A program made the position numbers and the translations under genes. A stretch of DNA of 64,000 bases from Rhodococcus sp. IEGM 1381 (lineage in GTDB: Bacteria; Actinomycetota; Actinomycetes; Mycobacteriales; Mycobacteriaceae), in assembly GCF_030056795.1 (NCBI RefSeq), contig NZ_JASHKQ010000017.1, positions 18,613 through 82,612 of the forward strand, read 5' to 3'. Position 1 is the first letter of the stretch. Each line of letters begins with the position of its first letter. The notes under the pieces were generated by a model that was not told the origin of the DNA, searched no databases, and saw only the letters and a list, made by a program, of their open reading frames with translations. This document shows, piece by piece, positions 20,331-29,449 of the stretch.

Positions 20331-23167
20331 TCACCCACCGCATCTTCGCTGAGCCGGAACAGCTCCCGCAGTTCCGCGGTGTCCATTTCGGTCACCCAGC
20401 TCTCCCCGGTGCCCACCGCCAGATCTGCCAGGCCCTGTTTCGAGACGAGCATCGAGTCGATTCGCTCCTCCACGGTGCCGACACACAACAGTTTGCGTAC
20501 CTCGACGTTCTTACGCTGCCCGATGCGGAAAGCCCGGTCCGTCGCCTGGTTCTCGACCGCTGGGTTCCACCAACGGTCCAGATGCACAACGTGATTGGCG
20601 GCTGTGAGATTCAGTCCGGTGCCGCCCGCCTTGAGCGAGAGCATCATGATCGGTGGACCGTCGTCGCTCTGGAACTTATCCACCATCGCATCGCGCTTGG
20701 TCTTGCTCACTCCGCCGTGCAGGAACGGCACTTCGGCTCCGAAACGATCGGCGAAATACGGCGCAACGAGCTCGCCGAACTCCCTGAACTGCGTGAACAA
20801 CAACACCTTTTCGTTGTCGCCCAGAATCGAATCGAGCATGTCCTCGACCAGCCCGATCTTGCCGGACCGGTGCTGACCTTTCTTGAGCACCGACGAACCG
20901 TCGGACAGAAAATGGGCCGGGTGGTTGCACACCTGCTTGAGACGAGTGAGCGCGGACAGCACCGCGCCCTTGCGTTTCATTCCCTTCGCATCGGCGATCT
21001 GCGCCATCATCTCGTCGACGACCGCCTTGTACAGCGCAGCCTGTTCGGCGGTGAGGTTGGCGCGCACGGTCATCTCGTTCTTCTCGGGCAGATCCGAGAT
21101 GACCGTCGGATCGGTTTTGACGCGTCGCAGAATGAACGGCGACGTGATGGCCCGCAGGCGTGAGACGGCGTTCTCGTCGTTCTCGCGCTCGATGGGTACC
21201 GAGAATCGCTTCCGGAAATCGGACGGCCTTCCCAACATTCCCGGATTGGCGAAATCGAGGATGGATCTGAGCTCGTCGAGACGGTTTTCCACGGGCGTGC
21301 CGGTGAGAGCCAACTTGTGTTCCGCCGGGATGGCGAGCGCTGCCTTGGCTTGAACGGTGCCGGCGTTCTTGATGTGTTGCGCCTCGTCGAGTACCACTCT
21401 GCGCCACGTCTGCTCCGAGAGCTGCGCGCGGTCCTTGGCCATCAGCGCATAGGTGGTGACGATCAGGTCGTGCTGGGCGATCTCTCGGTCGAGCTCGTCG
21501 CCCTTCGACCGAGCCGGGCCGTGGTGCACGAGAACCCGAAGTGCAGGCGTGAACTTCGCAGCCTCACGCTGCCAGTTGCCGACCACCGACATCGGTGCCA
21601 CCAGCAGCGTCGGCTTCGCATGTTGTTCGTGGGCAAGGAGTGTGAGCACCTGCAGTGTTTTGCCCAGGCCCATATCGTCGGCGAGCACCGCTCCGAGACC
21701 GAGCCGACTCATGAACGCGAGCCAGTCGAGTCCTCGCTGCTGGTAGGGCCGGAGCACTGCGTTCACGCCGTCGGGCACGGGGATTTTCTCCGGCGCCGCT
21801 CCGGGCTCGAGCAGCGTGGCCGCCCAGCCGGTGGCACGGATGTCCTGGACCGGAGCCGGCGGTGGATCGGCCAGGGTCATCTCGCGCATCAGCGTGCTCA
21901 GCGCGGTTCCGTCGCCGTGATGCTCTGCGACGTACTTCGCGGCCCGCGCGAGCTGACCGCCGTCGGCCAACACCCACTGACCACGAAGCCGAACGAGATC
22001 ACCCTTCGAGACGGCGAGCCTGTTCATTTCCGCCTCGGTGAGCACCATGTCGCCCAGTTGGAGCTGCCAGTCGTAGGACACCAACTCGTCCATACCGACC
22101 GCGCGATCAGCAGCAGCTTTGGTCACCGCCGGTGACTCGACGCGCAACCTCATCGACGGGTCCAACCGGGTCCATGCACGCGGAAGCAACACCGTCGTGC
22201 CGGTGGCCTGCAGCGCCGTCGCACCGTGTTCGACCAGATCGATGACGACCGAGGTGGGGAGCAACAGATCCAGGGTGCCTTCCTGCGAAGGCAGATCACG
22301 CAGCCTCGGGTACGCGGCAACTGCGTCGCCGAGTTTGCGCACGGCGATCGACAGCAACGTGGCATCGACCTTGCGGCTCATCGGCACCGGACGCGGCGCT
22401 TCGCCGTCCGCCCGCAAACACACCTGCAAGGTCCAGAACGACTCCGCCGACTCGTCGGTGCCGGCGTCGGCCTCGTCGTCATCGGGTTCGAGCAGACGCA
22501 ACACCAGGGACGGTTCGTCGACGGTGAGGCTTGCCCGCCACTTCTCCAACATGGTCGAAATCTGTTGCGTGCCATCGCTGTACGGGTCGTCTCGAACCAG
22601 AGCGGACAGTAGCGGATGTTCCGAGTCGGGTCTGCCCAGAAGCGATCTGACGATCGGATCGGTGAGCTCGTCGACCATGTCGTCCAGGATTTTCCTGGGT
22701 CGCTCGTTCGCTCGCTGCACCGACGGCATCGACACGGCGAGTTCGCTGAGCCAGGCTCGCTGACGCTCACCGCCGACCAGACGCCACCGTGGCCACCACT
22801 GCCCGTCGATCAATTTCAGCGCAGGAACGACCCGCCCACCGCGAACCCAGCGTTCGATTCCACGGGTGACGTGCGCCAGAAAACGAAGGTCGCCGGAGAT
22901 CAGCGCATGCTCGGATGGTGTTCGCAGCAGTAGGTCTGCCGCATCGTGCGGCGCGAGCGCGACGGCCGGAATCTGTACCGGGGCCCGGGCGGTCGCGCCG
23001 GGTCCGGCTGTCGGAAACGACACCGCAGCACGGTGCCGAAACGTTCTGGTGAGCACCTGCGCATGGGCCGCAGGCAGATCGGGTTCGTCGCCGGTGGTGA
23101 TCTCGTCGTCCCACAGCATCAGCCCGGCACCGGGGGACCACAGACCGTGCAACATCGGTCCATCCAA
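20327..23167 (-). CDS. SNF2-family DNA-dependent ATPase/helicase
   Basis: This is a 946-aa superfamily 2 translocase. The N-terminal ~430 residues are the helicase-associated region found in bacterial SNF2 proteins. Helicase motif I is ADDMGLGKTLQVL (about residue 495), motif II is DEAQHIKN (about 592), motif III is LALTGTPVENRL, and the C-terminal RecA lobe carries LSLKAGGTGLNLTAANHVVHLD with NQATDRAFRIGQ. All key residues look intact. Such proteins remodel DNA-protein or RNA polymerase-DNA complexes. It is translationally coupled to the SWIM gene and diverges from the MDR oxidoreductase gene. Confidence 0.94.
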   Translation of the reverse strand: MDGPMLHGLWSPGAGLMLWDDEITTGDEPDLPAAHAQVLTRTFRHRAAVSFPTAGPGATARAPVQIPAVALAPHDAADLLLRTPSEHALISGDLRFLAHVTRGIERWVRGGRVVPALKLIDGQWWPRWRLVGGERQRAWLSELAVSMPSVQRANERPRKILDDMVDELTDPIVRSLLGRPDSEHPLLSALVRDDPYSDGTQQISTMLEKWRASLTVDEPSLVLRLLEPDDDEADAGTDESAESFWTLQVCLRADGEAPRPVPMSRKVDATLLSIAVRKLGDAVAAYPRLRDLPSQEGTLDLLLPTSVVIDLVEHGATALQATGTTVLLPRAWTRLDPSMRLRVESPAVTKAAADRAVGMDELVSYDWQLQLGDMVLTEAEMNRLAVSKGDLVRLRGQWVLADGGQLARAAKYVAEHHGDGTALSTLMREMTLADPPPAPVQDIRATGWAATLLEPGAAPEKIPVPDGVNAVLRPYQQRGLDWLAFMSRLGLGAVLADDMGLGKTLQVLTLLAHEQHAKPTLLVAPMSVVGNWQREAAKFTPALRVLVHHGPARSKGDELDREIAQHDLIVTTYALMAKDRAQLSEQTWRRVVLDEAQHIKNAGTVQAKAALAIPAEHKLALTGTPVENRLDELRSILDFANPGMLGRPSDFRKRFSVPIERENDENAVSRLRAITSPFILRRVKTDPTVISDLPEKNEMTVRANLTAEQAALYKAVVDEMMAQIADAKGMKRKGAVLSALTRLKQVCNHPAHFLSDGSSVLKKGQHRSGKIGLVEDMLDSILGDNEKVLLFTQFREFGELVAPYFADRFGAEVPFLHGGVSKTKRDAMVDKFQSDDGPPIMMLSLKAGGTGLNLTAANHVVHLDRWWNPAVENQATDRAFRIGQRKNVEVRKLLCVGTVEERIDSMLVSKQGLADLAVGTGESWVTEMDTAELRELFRLSEDAVGE

Positions 23168-23258
23168 TCAGGACGCACCGACTTCTCCTCGGTGAGGCGG
23201 TCCGACGAGGCTGCTCGGCACGGTGCCGATCGGTTCGCTGATAAGGCACAGTGGTCAC

Positions 23259-24164
23259 ATGATCGCGTACGGCTTCAGCGAATACGGCGGACCCGAAACC
23301 GAGTCCCTCCTCGAGTTACGCGTTGCCGAGCCCGGACCGGGGCAGATACTCGTCGCGGTGCGCGCCGCCGGGGTGAATCCCGCGGATTGGAAGGTGCGGA
23401 AGGGCACCCGCAAAGACACGGTGCAGATCACCCTGCCGGCAGTGCTCGGGCGGGAAGCGTCGGGCACCGTCGTCGATGTCGGCACCGGTGTGACCGATTT
23501 TTCGGTGGGCGATCACGTATTCGGGGCAACCGCGTCGGGACACGGAGGCTACGCGCAGTACACCGTGTTCAACGCGTCGAGCACCGCCCACAAGCCCGAG
23601 GCGGTCTCCTGGGCCGCGGCGGCCACTCTGCCGGTGGCTGCGGGAACCGCGTACGACGCGCTGCGCCAATTGGCTACGAGTGCCGGCGACACCGTTCTCG
23701 TGCTCGGCGCGGGTGGCGGTGTGGGTTCGGCCGTACTGCAACTTGCTCGGGCGGACGGTATCGCCATTGTGGCAGTGGCAAGCGCGGGCAAACGGGAGTG
23801 GATCGAGAGCCTAGGTGCCCGATTCTTCGAATCCAGCAGTGAGATCTCCGCCGCGGTCACCCGGCCGGTGGACGCCATCGTCGATCTCGTCGGCGGAGAG
23901 ACGTTGCGTGCGGCGGCGACTGCGGTCGGGTCGGGGACACCGATCGTGAGCGTCGCAGATCCGGTCCTGGCGTCCGAATGGGGTGGTTCGGGAGTCGATC
24001 GCGATCGCACGACCGCTGCGTTCGCACGGTTGGCAAACCTGACCGCGTCGGGCGTGCTGAACCCGCGTGTCGACCATGTGTTCCCGCTCGAGCGCGCGGG
24101 TGAGGCCCTCGCCCTGGTCGAGAACGGGCACGTGGCCGGCAAGGTTGTCGTCGAAGTTCGCTGA
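23259..24164 (+). CDS. MDR-family NADP-dependent oxidoreductase (quinone reductase-like)
   Basis: The 301-aa medium-chain reductase has a GroES-like N-terminal domain with AAGVNPADWKVRKG and the NAD(P) motif VLVLGAGGGVGSAVLQLA (about residues 147-164). No zinc-binding cysteines are present, so it belongs to the zinc-independent quinone oxidoreductase group. The ATG at 23259 is chosen because it begins the canonical first strand (MIAYGFSEYGGPE). The physiological substrate cannot be inferred from context. It is a single-gene unit followed by a strong hairpin. Confidence 0.87.
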   Translation: MIAYGFSEYGGPETESLLELRVAEPGPGQILVAVRAAGVNPADWKVRKGTRKDTVQITLPAVLGREASGTVVDVGTGVTDFSVGDHVFGATASGHGGYAQYTVFNASSTAHKPEAVSWAAAATLPVAAGTAYDALRQLATSAGDTVLVLGAGGGVGSAVLQLARADGIAIVAVASAGKREWIESLGARFFESSSEISAAVTRPVDAIVDLVGGETLRAAATAVGSGTPIVSVADPVLASEWGGSGVDRDRTTAAFARLANLTASGVLNPRVDHVFPLERAGEALALVENGHVAGKVVVEVR

Positions 24165-24186
24165 ATGCGGCCTGACAGCCGGATTC

Positions 24187-24218
24187 AGCAGTGTGTCGGT
24201 ATCGACCGACATACTGCT
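24187..24218. terminator. Strong 14-bp hairpin between two genes
   Basis: The arms AGCAGTGTGTCGGT (24187-24200) and ACCGACATACTGCT (24205-24218) pair over 14 bp with one G-U wobble and a four-base ATCG loop. It lies 22 bp after the oxidoreductase stop and 41 bp before the next start. No U-tract follows. It most likely ends the oxidoreductase transcript, but as near-palindromic DNA it could also be an operator for the HNH gene. Confidence 0.6.
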
Positions 24219-24259
24219 CCCGCGAGGGCCGACGGTGGACGATCGATGATGGGGCGCGT

Positions 24260-24982
24260 GTGAGAAAACTGTGGGTAGCGGCGGCGCTGGCGATCGCTGC
24301 GGTGGTGATGGCGGCGTTCGGATCGTGCGACCGATCCGTGATCCCCGGTTTCTCCCCTGCCGCGCCTGCACCTGGCAGCCCCACCCGGGTGCAGCTCGAG
24401 CAATTGCTGGACCAGGTTCGAGTGGTCGCCGCCCGGCCCGACGCCCTGGGGTACGAGCGCGGATGCAAAAGCGGCGAAGGCTGCGTGTTCGGACCCGCCT
24501 GGACTGACGATTACGACGGGCCGGGCGGCCACGACGGTTGCGGAACTCGCGACAACGTATTGGCGCTGTCGATGACGGAGATAGAGTTCCGCGCGGGCAC
24601 CCGTGACTGCGTGGTCTTGTCGGGTTGGCTCGCAGACCCGTACTCCGGTGAGCGGTTGCAGTTCACCAAGTCCGACGGAAGCGCGGTCCAGATCGATCAC
24701 GTTTACCCCCTCTCCGCAGCATGGGACATGGGCGCGCACGGGTGGCCGCCGGACAAGCGCGTTCTTTTTGCGAATGATGTCTCGTTCGAGTTGCTGGCTG
24801 TCAACGGGCCCGACAATCAGTCGAAAAGCGATAAGACACCGTCGGATTGGATGCCGCCGAATGCGGCCTACCACTGCTTCTACGCGGGCAAGTATCTTTC
24901 CGTTGCCGCCCAGTACGAACTACCGATCACCGAGGCCGATCGTGACGTTCTCCAATCGGTTGCAACAACGTGCGCGGCGTAG
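24260..24982 (+). CDS. Exported HNH (DUF1524-type) endonuclease
   Basis: The 240-aa product starts with a positively charged, hydrophobic signal segment (MRKLWVAAALAIAAVVMAAFGSC), so it is exported; the Cys at about residue 23 could be lipidated, although the -3 residue is unusual. The nuclease core is QIDHVYPLSAAWDMGA (about residues 145-160) followed by FANDVSFELLAVNGPDNQSKSDKTPSDWMPPN, the DH-N-N/H arrangement of the GmrSD C-terminal/DUF1524 HNH group. Paired cysteines suggest disulfides. Likely roles are extracellular DNA degradation for nutrients or competition. The GTG at 24260 is chosen because it begins the signal peptide. Confidence 0.85.
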   Translation: MRKLWVAAALAIAAVVMAAFGSCDRSVIPGFSPAAPAPGSPTRVQLEQLLDQVRVVAARPDALGYERGCKSGEGCVFGPAWTDDYDGPGGHDGCGTRDNVLALSMTEIEFRAGTRDCVVLSGWLADPYSGERLQFTKSDGSAVQIDHVYPLSAAWDMGAHGWPPDKRVLFANDVSFELLAVNGPDNQSKSDKTPSDWMPPNAAYHCFYAGKYLSVAAQYELPITEADRDVLQSVATTCAA

Positions 24983-24992
24983 GGTGATACCA

Positions 24993-25820
24993 ATGTCAAC
25001 TGCACCGTCGCGGAGCTTTCTCAACCGTGAGACCCAGCTCTGCATGTCTCTGTCCGGCCGACCGAGCAACTTCGGAACTCGTTTCCACAACTATCTGTAC
25101 GACGAGTTGGGCCTGAACTTCGTCTACAAGGCATTCACCACCACCGATCTTGCCGCCGCCGTGGGAGGCGTTCGTGCGCTGGGTATTCGAGGCTGCGCCG
25201 TCTCCATGCCGTTCAAGGAAGACGTCATCGACCTGGTCGACGTGATGCACGAGTCGGCGAGCGCCATCGAATCCGTCAACACCATCGTCAACGAGGGCGG
25301 CGTTCTGCACGCCTACAACACGGACTATCAGGCCGTAGCAAACCTGCTGGCGACCCATTCCGTGTCGCCCGATTTCTCGGTGGCCGTCACCGGCAGCGGC
25401 GGCATGGCGAAGGCTGTCGTTGCAGCACTGCGGGATTCGGGCTTCAGCCGCGGTACCGTCGTCGCCCGTAACGCGAGCACCGGCCCGGCCCTTGCCGAGA
25501 ACTACGGCTACGAATGGTCTGCCGAGACAGTGGCGGCGGACCTGCTGGTGAACGTCACCCCGGTCGGGATGGCCGGGGGACCCGATGCCGAGTCCACTCC
25601 GTTCACGGACGAACAGATCGGTGCGGCGCAGTCCGTCGTCGACGTCGTCGCCATGCCGTCGGAGACACCGCTGATCGTGGCAGCTCGAGCGGCGAACAAG
25701 CCCGTGATCACCGGGGCCGAGGTCATCGCCCTGCAAGCGGCGGAGCAGTTCGTTCTCTACACCGGGGTTCGGCCGTCGGACGAGCAGATCGCCCGCGCAT
25801 CGGAGTTCGCCCGCAGTTGA
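24993..25820 (+). CDS. Shikimate dehydrogenase-like protein (SDH-L type)
   Basis: The 275-aa NADP-binding enzyme has an N-terminus (ETQLCMSLSGRPSNFGTRFHNYLYDELGLNFVYKAF) that closely resembles the SDH-L class typified by Haemophilus HI0607 rather than biosynthetic AroE. The catalytic lysine and aspartate of the shikimate dehydrogenase family are conserved: K75 in SMPFKED and D111 in YNTDY. A nucleotide-binding segment VTGSGGMAKAVVAALRDSG follows. SDH-L enzymes have weak activity on shikimate and an uncertain physiological role. It is convergent with nagB, leaving a single base between the two stop codons. Confidence 0.87.
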   Translation: MSTAPSRSFLNRETQLCMSLSGRPSNFGTRFHNYLYDELGLNFVYKAFTTTDLAAAVGGVRALGIRGCAVSMPFKEDVIDLVDVMHESASAIESVNTIVNEGGVLHAYNTDYQAVANLLATHSVSPDFSVAVTGSGGMAKAVVAALRDSGFSRGTVVARNASTGPALAENYGYEWSAETVAADLLVNVTPVGMAGGPDAESTPFTDEQIGAAQSVVDVVAMPSETPLIVAARAANKPVITGAEVIALQAAEQFVLYTGVRPSDEQIARASEFARS

Positions 25821-25821
25821 T

Positions 25822-26610
25822 TCACAAGTGTTGCCACCGAGGCTTGTTCGCGTAGGCGTATCGGTAGTACTCCGCGAGAGCCAGGGACGACGCCGCAGCG
25901 TCGTCCAGCAGCACGCTCACGTGCGGGTGCCATTGAATCACCGACGCCGGGCAGTGTGCCGACAACGGTCCCTCGACAGCCGCAGCCACCGCTTCTGCCT
26001 TCGACTCGCCCGTCGCGATCAAGACGAGGTGACGCGCTTCGTCGATGGTGCCGAGGCCCTGCGTCAGTACGTGATGTGGCACAGCATCGGGCGAGTCGAA
26101 GAAGCGGGCATTGTCGGTACGGGTCTGTTCGGTCAGAGTCTTCACCCGGGTCCTGGACCGCAACGAGGACCCGGGCTCGTTGAAGCCGATGTGGCCGTCC
26201 GTCCCGATTCCCAGGATCTGAACATCGATGCCGCCCGCTTCCGCAATCGCCGCGTCGTACCGCTGCGCCTCCGCTGCGATGTCGTGCGCTTCGCCGTCGG
26301 GCGAGAACACCGCGGCGTCCTCGAGATCGACGTGATCCACGAAGTTCTCGCGAATGAACGAAAAGTACGACTGCTCCGCACTTCTCGCGAGACCGATGTA
26401 CTCGTCGAGCAGAAAAGCTCGACAGTGCGAGAAAGACAGCCCCTCGTCGCGATGACGTCTCGCCAATTCGCGATAGGTGCCCACCGGCGTGGATCCGGTC
26501 GCCAAACCAAGTACGGGGGTGGATTTTTGTGTTGTCCGAACTGTGCGCTCGACGATGTCCGCGGCCGTTCGATCCACCGCGTCGACCCCGTCGAGGATCA
26601 CGATCTCCAT
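25822..26610 (-). CDS. nagB: Glucosamine-6-phosphate deaminase
   Basis: The 262-aa enzyme converts glucosamine 6-phosphate to fructose 6-phosphate and ammonia. The phosphate loop LGLATGSTPVGTYREL lies near residues 35-50, and the family motif ILGIGTDGHIGFNEPGSSL near 130-148 contains the aspartate and histidine used in ring opening. HVLTQGLGTI is near residue 180. Its ATG abuts the nagA stop codon with no gap, so it is the distal gene of the EIIC-nagA-nagB operon. Confidence 0.95.
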   Translation of the reverse strand: MEIVILDGVDAVDRTAADIVERTVRTTQKSTPVLGLATGSTPVGTYRELARRHRDEGLSFSHCRAFLLDEYIGLARSAEQSYFSFIRENFVDHVDLEDAAVFSPDGEAHDIAAEAQRYDAAIAEAGGIDVQILGIGTDGHIGFNEPGSSLRSRTRVKTLTEQTRTDNARFFDSPDAVPHHVLTQGLGTIDEARHLVLIATGESKAEAVAAAVEGPLSAHCPASVIQWHPHVSVLLDDAAASSLALAEYYRYAYANKPRWQHL

Positions 26611-27795
26611 CTAGCTGTCCTCCTGTATCGCGATTCCGCCCCTGATGACCTGCACCGGCTCGAATGTCGCGTCGACCACCAGCACGTCGGCTCGCATTCC
26701 CTGCTGTAGACGGCCGATATCCGAACCCAGACCGATCGTCGTCGCCGGTGTCGACGACCCCGCCCGCACTGCCTCGACCAACGGCACACCGGCGTCCTGC
26801 ACGGCCCGGCGCACCAAGTCCAACACCGTCGCGGTGCCACCCGCGATCGGTGCTGTCTCGGGATCGGTGTCACGAGACAATCGCGCGACCGAGTGATGGA
26901 CGGTCACGTCCAGTGGCCCGAGTCGATACCGGCCATCGGACATACCGGCGGCGGCCATCGCGTCGGACACCAACGCGATCTGCGCACCACCGACGAGATC
27001 GAACACCGCGCGTACCGTCTCGTCAGCGAGATGCACTCCGTCCCCGATCAATTCGAGCACCATGCCTCCGCGCGCAGCGGATGCCAAGCATTCGCTCACC
27101 GGCCCCGGTGCTCGGTGGTGCCAGGTCGGCATTCCGTTGAACAGGTGCGTGGCCGTGATCGGCCCGTTCCCCAGCGTGTCGATACCCCTGCGGGTGGTGA
27201 GAGCGTCGGCGTCCGTGTGCCCGATGCTCGGCACGATGCCGTTCTCTCTCAGCATCTCCGCAACCGCCGCGAACCCGTCGACCTCGGGTGCGAGAGTCAT
27301 CGATCGGACCGCTCCCCTGCCCGCGCCGATGATGTCCGCCAGCAGACCCGGATCACCGCCGCGGAGCGAGCCGGGATCCTGTGCGCCGCAACGGGCGACC
27401 GACAGAAACGGACCCTCGATGTGCACCCCGGCGATGTCACCGGACTCGTACAGAGCGGCCAGCAGCGACGTCTGGCCGATCAGTCGTTCGGGCGGCGCCG
27501 ACACCAGAGAGGCAAGCATCGTCGTAGTGCCGCGGGATCGGTGATGCCGCACCGCCGTCATGAGATCGGCGGCGGCGGAATCGGGGAACGACGCCCCCGC
27601 ACCGCCGTGGCAATGCACATCGACCAGTCCTGGGAGAATTGTCGAATCGGATTGCGGTACAGCGTCACCGGTCCAGAGTCGAGTCGGTCCGACCCACGAG
27701 ATGCGTTCTCCCGTCAGTGCAACCACGCCGTCCTCGATGACCTCCTCACTCGTGACGACCCGACCTCGCAGCGTCGTCTCGGTGGAATCGGTCAT
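26611..27795 (-). CDS. nagA: N-acetylglucosamine-6-phosphate deacetylase
   Basis: The 394-aa amidohydrolase removes acetate from GlcNAc 6-phosphate. Metal and substrate motifs of the family are visible: PGLVDVHCHGGAGASFPDS (about residues 54-72), VHIEGPFLSVARCGAQDP (about 126), PSIGHTDADA and ATHLFNGMPTWHHRAPG, and the catalytic aspartate in LVSDAMAAAGM (about 288). It overlaps the EIIC gene by 4 bp and abuts nagB. Confidence 0.94.
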   Translation of the reverse strand: MTDSTETTLRGRVVTSEEVIEDGVVALTGERISWVGPTRLWTGDAVPQSDSTILPGLVDVHCHGGAGASFPDSAAADLMTAVRHHRSRGTTTMLASLVSAPPERLIGQTSLLAALYESGDIAGVHIEGPFLSVARCGAQDPGSLRGGDPGLLADIIGAGRGAVRSMTLAPEVDGFAAVAEMLRENGIVPSIGHTDADALTTRRGIDTLGNGPITATHLFNGMPTWHHRAPGPVSECLASAARGGMVLELIGDGVHLADETVRAVFDLVGGAQIALVSDAMAAAGMSDGRYRLGPLDVTVHHSVARLSRDTDPETAPIAGGTATVLDLVRRAVQDAGVPLVEAVRAGSSTPATTIGLGSDIGRLQQGMRADVLVVDATFEPVQVIRGGIAIQEDS

Positions 27796-29039
27796 GCCTG
27801 GGTCGGTTCGGCAACCACATCGTCCTCACGGCCGGGGGTACGCAGGTTCCACTTCTTGATGACGAAGCTGAACAGGAAGTAGTAGATCACCGCATACACG
27901 AGACCGATGGGGATCAGCAGCCATGCCTTGGTGGCGATTCCGTAGTTCAGCAGGTAGTCGATCCCACCGGCGGAGAAGAAGAATCCGTCGTGTATTCCGA
28001 GGGCATTGGTCAGCGCCATCGAGGTTCCGGTCAGGACTGCGTGAATGATGTAGAGCGGCCAGGCGACGAACATGAACGAGTACTCGAGCGGCTCGGTGAT
28101 CCCGGTGACGAAGGCAGTCAGGCCGGTGGACAACATGATTCCACCGACGATCTTCTTCTGCGACGGCTTGGCATTGCGGTAGATCGCGAATGCCGCAGCG
28201 GGCAGTGCGAACATCATGATCGGGAAGAATCCGGTCATGAACACTCCAGCGGAGGGGTCGCCTGCAAAGAATCGGTTGAGGTCGCCGCGCACCAGCTGGC
28301 CGCTCGCATCCTGGTAGTCGCCGACGAGGAACCAGACCACGGAATTCAAAATGTGGTGCAGTCCGGTCGGAATCAGCATGCGGTTTGCGAAACCGTAGAT
28401 GCCGCTGCCCACCACGCTGTGGTCGGCAACGGTGTTGCCGACCCAGTTGAGCGCACTGTAGAAAAGCGGGTAGACGAACGACATGACAACGGCAACAACA
28501 AGACCGGTGATCGCTGTCAGGATCGGCACAAGCCGGCGGCCGCTGAAGAAGCCGAGATAATCGGGCAACTTCTGACGATAGAACCGCTGCCAGAGGATTG
28601 CCGAGAGCAGACCGATGACGATGCCCGCGAGAACGCCGTAGTCGATCACCGCCGGGTCACCGTTGGCATCGACCTTGCCGTCGAGCACCACCGGCGACAT
28701 TGCCGTGAAGACACCGTTCATCACCATGTATCCGACGACCGCAGCGAGCGCTGTCGAGCCGTCCGACTTTTTGGCCCAGCCGATGGCAATACCGACAGCG
28801 AAGATGAGGGGAAGCCAGGTGAATACAGCCTGACCGGCGGCCGAGATGACGGCGGCGGCGGTCTCCAGCGCGCTGAATCTGCCCAGCAAGTCGTCTTGGC
28901 CGAGCCGCAGCAAGATTCCTGCAGCGGGCAGAACGGCGATGGGAAGCATGAGACTGCGGCCGAACCGTTGTAGCCCGGCCAATGAACGGGAGTCCTTCTT
29001 CGGCTCGGTATCGACCGAGTCCGTGTTCTTCGGGGTCAT
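27792..29039 (-). CDS. PTS transporter subunit EIIC, GlcNAc-type
   Basis: The 415-aa membrane protein forms the sugar channel of a glucose/GlcNAc-superfamily phosphotransferase system. About ten transmembrane segments are seen, beginning with FGRSLMLPIAVLPAAGILLRLG. The EIIC signature GITEPLEYSFMFVAWPLY (about residues 298-315) and IPTGLHHILNSVVWF are intact. No EIIB or EIIA domain is fused; these are separate genes transcribed divergently from the same intergenic region. The operon partners nagA and nagB make N-acetylglucosamine the probable substrate. An AAGG ribosome site precedes the ATG. Confidence 0.94.
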   Translation of the reverse strand: MTPKNTDSVDTEPKKDSRSLAGLQRFGRSLMLPIAVLPAAGILLRLGQDDLLGRFSALETAAAVISAAGQAVFTWLPLIFAVGIAIGWAKKSDGSTALAAVVGYMVMNGVFTAMSPVVLDGKVDANGDPAVIDYGVLAGIVIGLLSAILWQRFYRQKLPDYLGFFSGRRLVPILTAITGLVVAVVMSFVYPLFYSALNWVGNTVADHSVVGSGIYGFANRMLIPTGLHHILNSVVWFLVGDYQDASGQLVRGDLNRFFAGDPSAGVFMTGFFPIMMFALPAAAFAIYRNAKPSQKKIVGGIMLSTGLTAFVTGITEPLEYSFMFVAWPLYIIHAVLTGTSMALTNALGIHDGFFFSAGGIDYLLNYGIATKAWLLIPIGLVYAVIYYFLFSFVIKKWNLRTPGREDDVVAEPTQA

Positions 29040-29113
29040 GGCGACCTTCTCTTCGAGGCTGGTCCGTCAAGGGTGGATTTTGCTGTTGTGACCGGATGCC
29101 ATCAGGGGTACTG

Positions 29114-29129
29114 TCCGGTCATTACCAGT
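29114..29129. promoter_or_regulatory. Candidate DasR/NagR-type operator (dre-like) between divergent PTS genes
   Basis: The 16-bp sequence, read on the minus strand as ACTGGTAATGACCGGA, matches the dre consensus ACTGGTCTAGACCAGT at 11 of 16 positions and keeps both half-site cores (ACTGGT and GACC). It lies about 75 bp from the EIIC start and 90 bp from the EIIB start, where one repressor could control both transcripts. A second half-site (GACCAG) follows at 29138-29143. Confidence 0.5.
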
Positions 29130-29218
29130 TGTAGTTTGACCAGGTGGCAAGCTCGTGTCAACCCAGACTTGTGATCCAACCGACAGGATTGCAGTCGAGA
29201 AGAGAGTAGGAACAGAAC

Positions 29219-29449
29219 ATGTCCAAGGCGGACGCGATCGTGAAAGGCCTCGGCGGTGCCGACAACATCGTCGAGATCGAAGCCTGCATCACTCGGCTTC
29301 GTACCGAAGTGAAGGACGGCTCGTTGGTCGACGAGGCTGCACTCAAGGCGGCCGGTGCCCACGGGGTGTTCCACAAGGGCACTGCCGTTCAGGTCATCGT
29401 CGGCCCCGAAGCGGATACGCTCGCAGACGATATCGACGACATTCTGTGA
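29219..29449 (+). CDS. PTS EIIB subunit, glucose/GlcNAc type
   Basis: The 76-aa protein is a stand-alone EIIB domain that passes phosphate from EIIA to the sugar. The phosphorylated cysteine is C23 in IEACITRLR, the canonical EIIB-Glc site. The length equals one EIIB domain. An AGGA ribosome site lies 8 nt from the ATG. The gene is divergent from EIIC and overlaps the EIIA gene by 4 bp. Confidence 0.94.
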   Translation: MSKADAIVKGLGGADNIVEIEACITRLRTEVKDGSLVDEAALKAAGAHGVFHKGTAVQVIVGPEADTLADDIDDIL

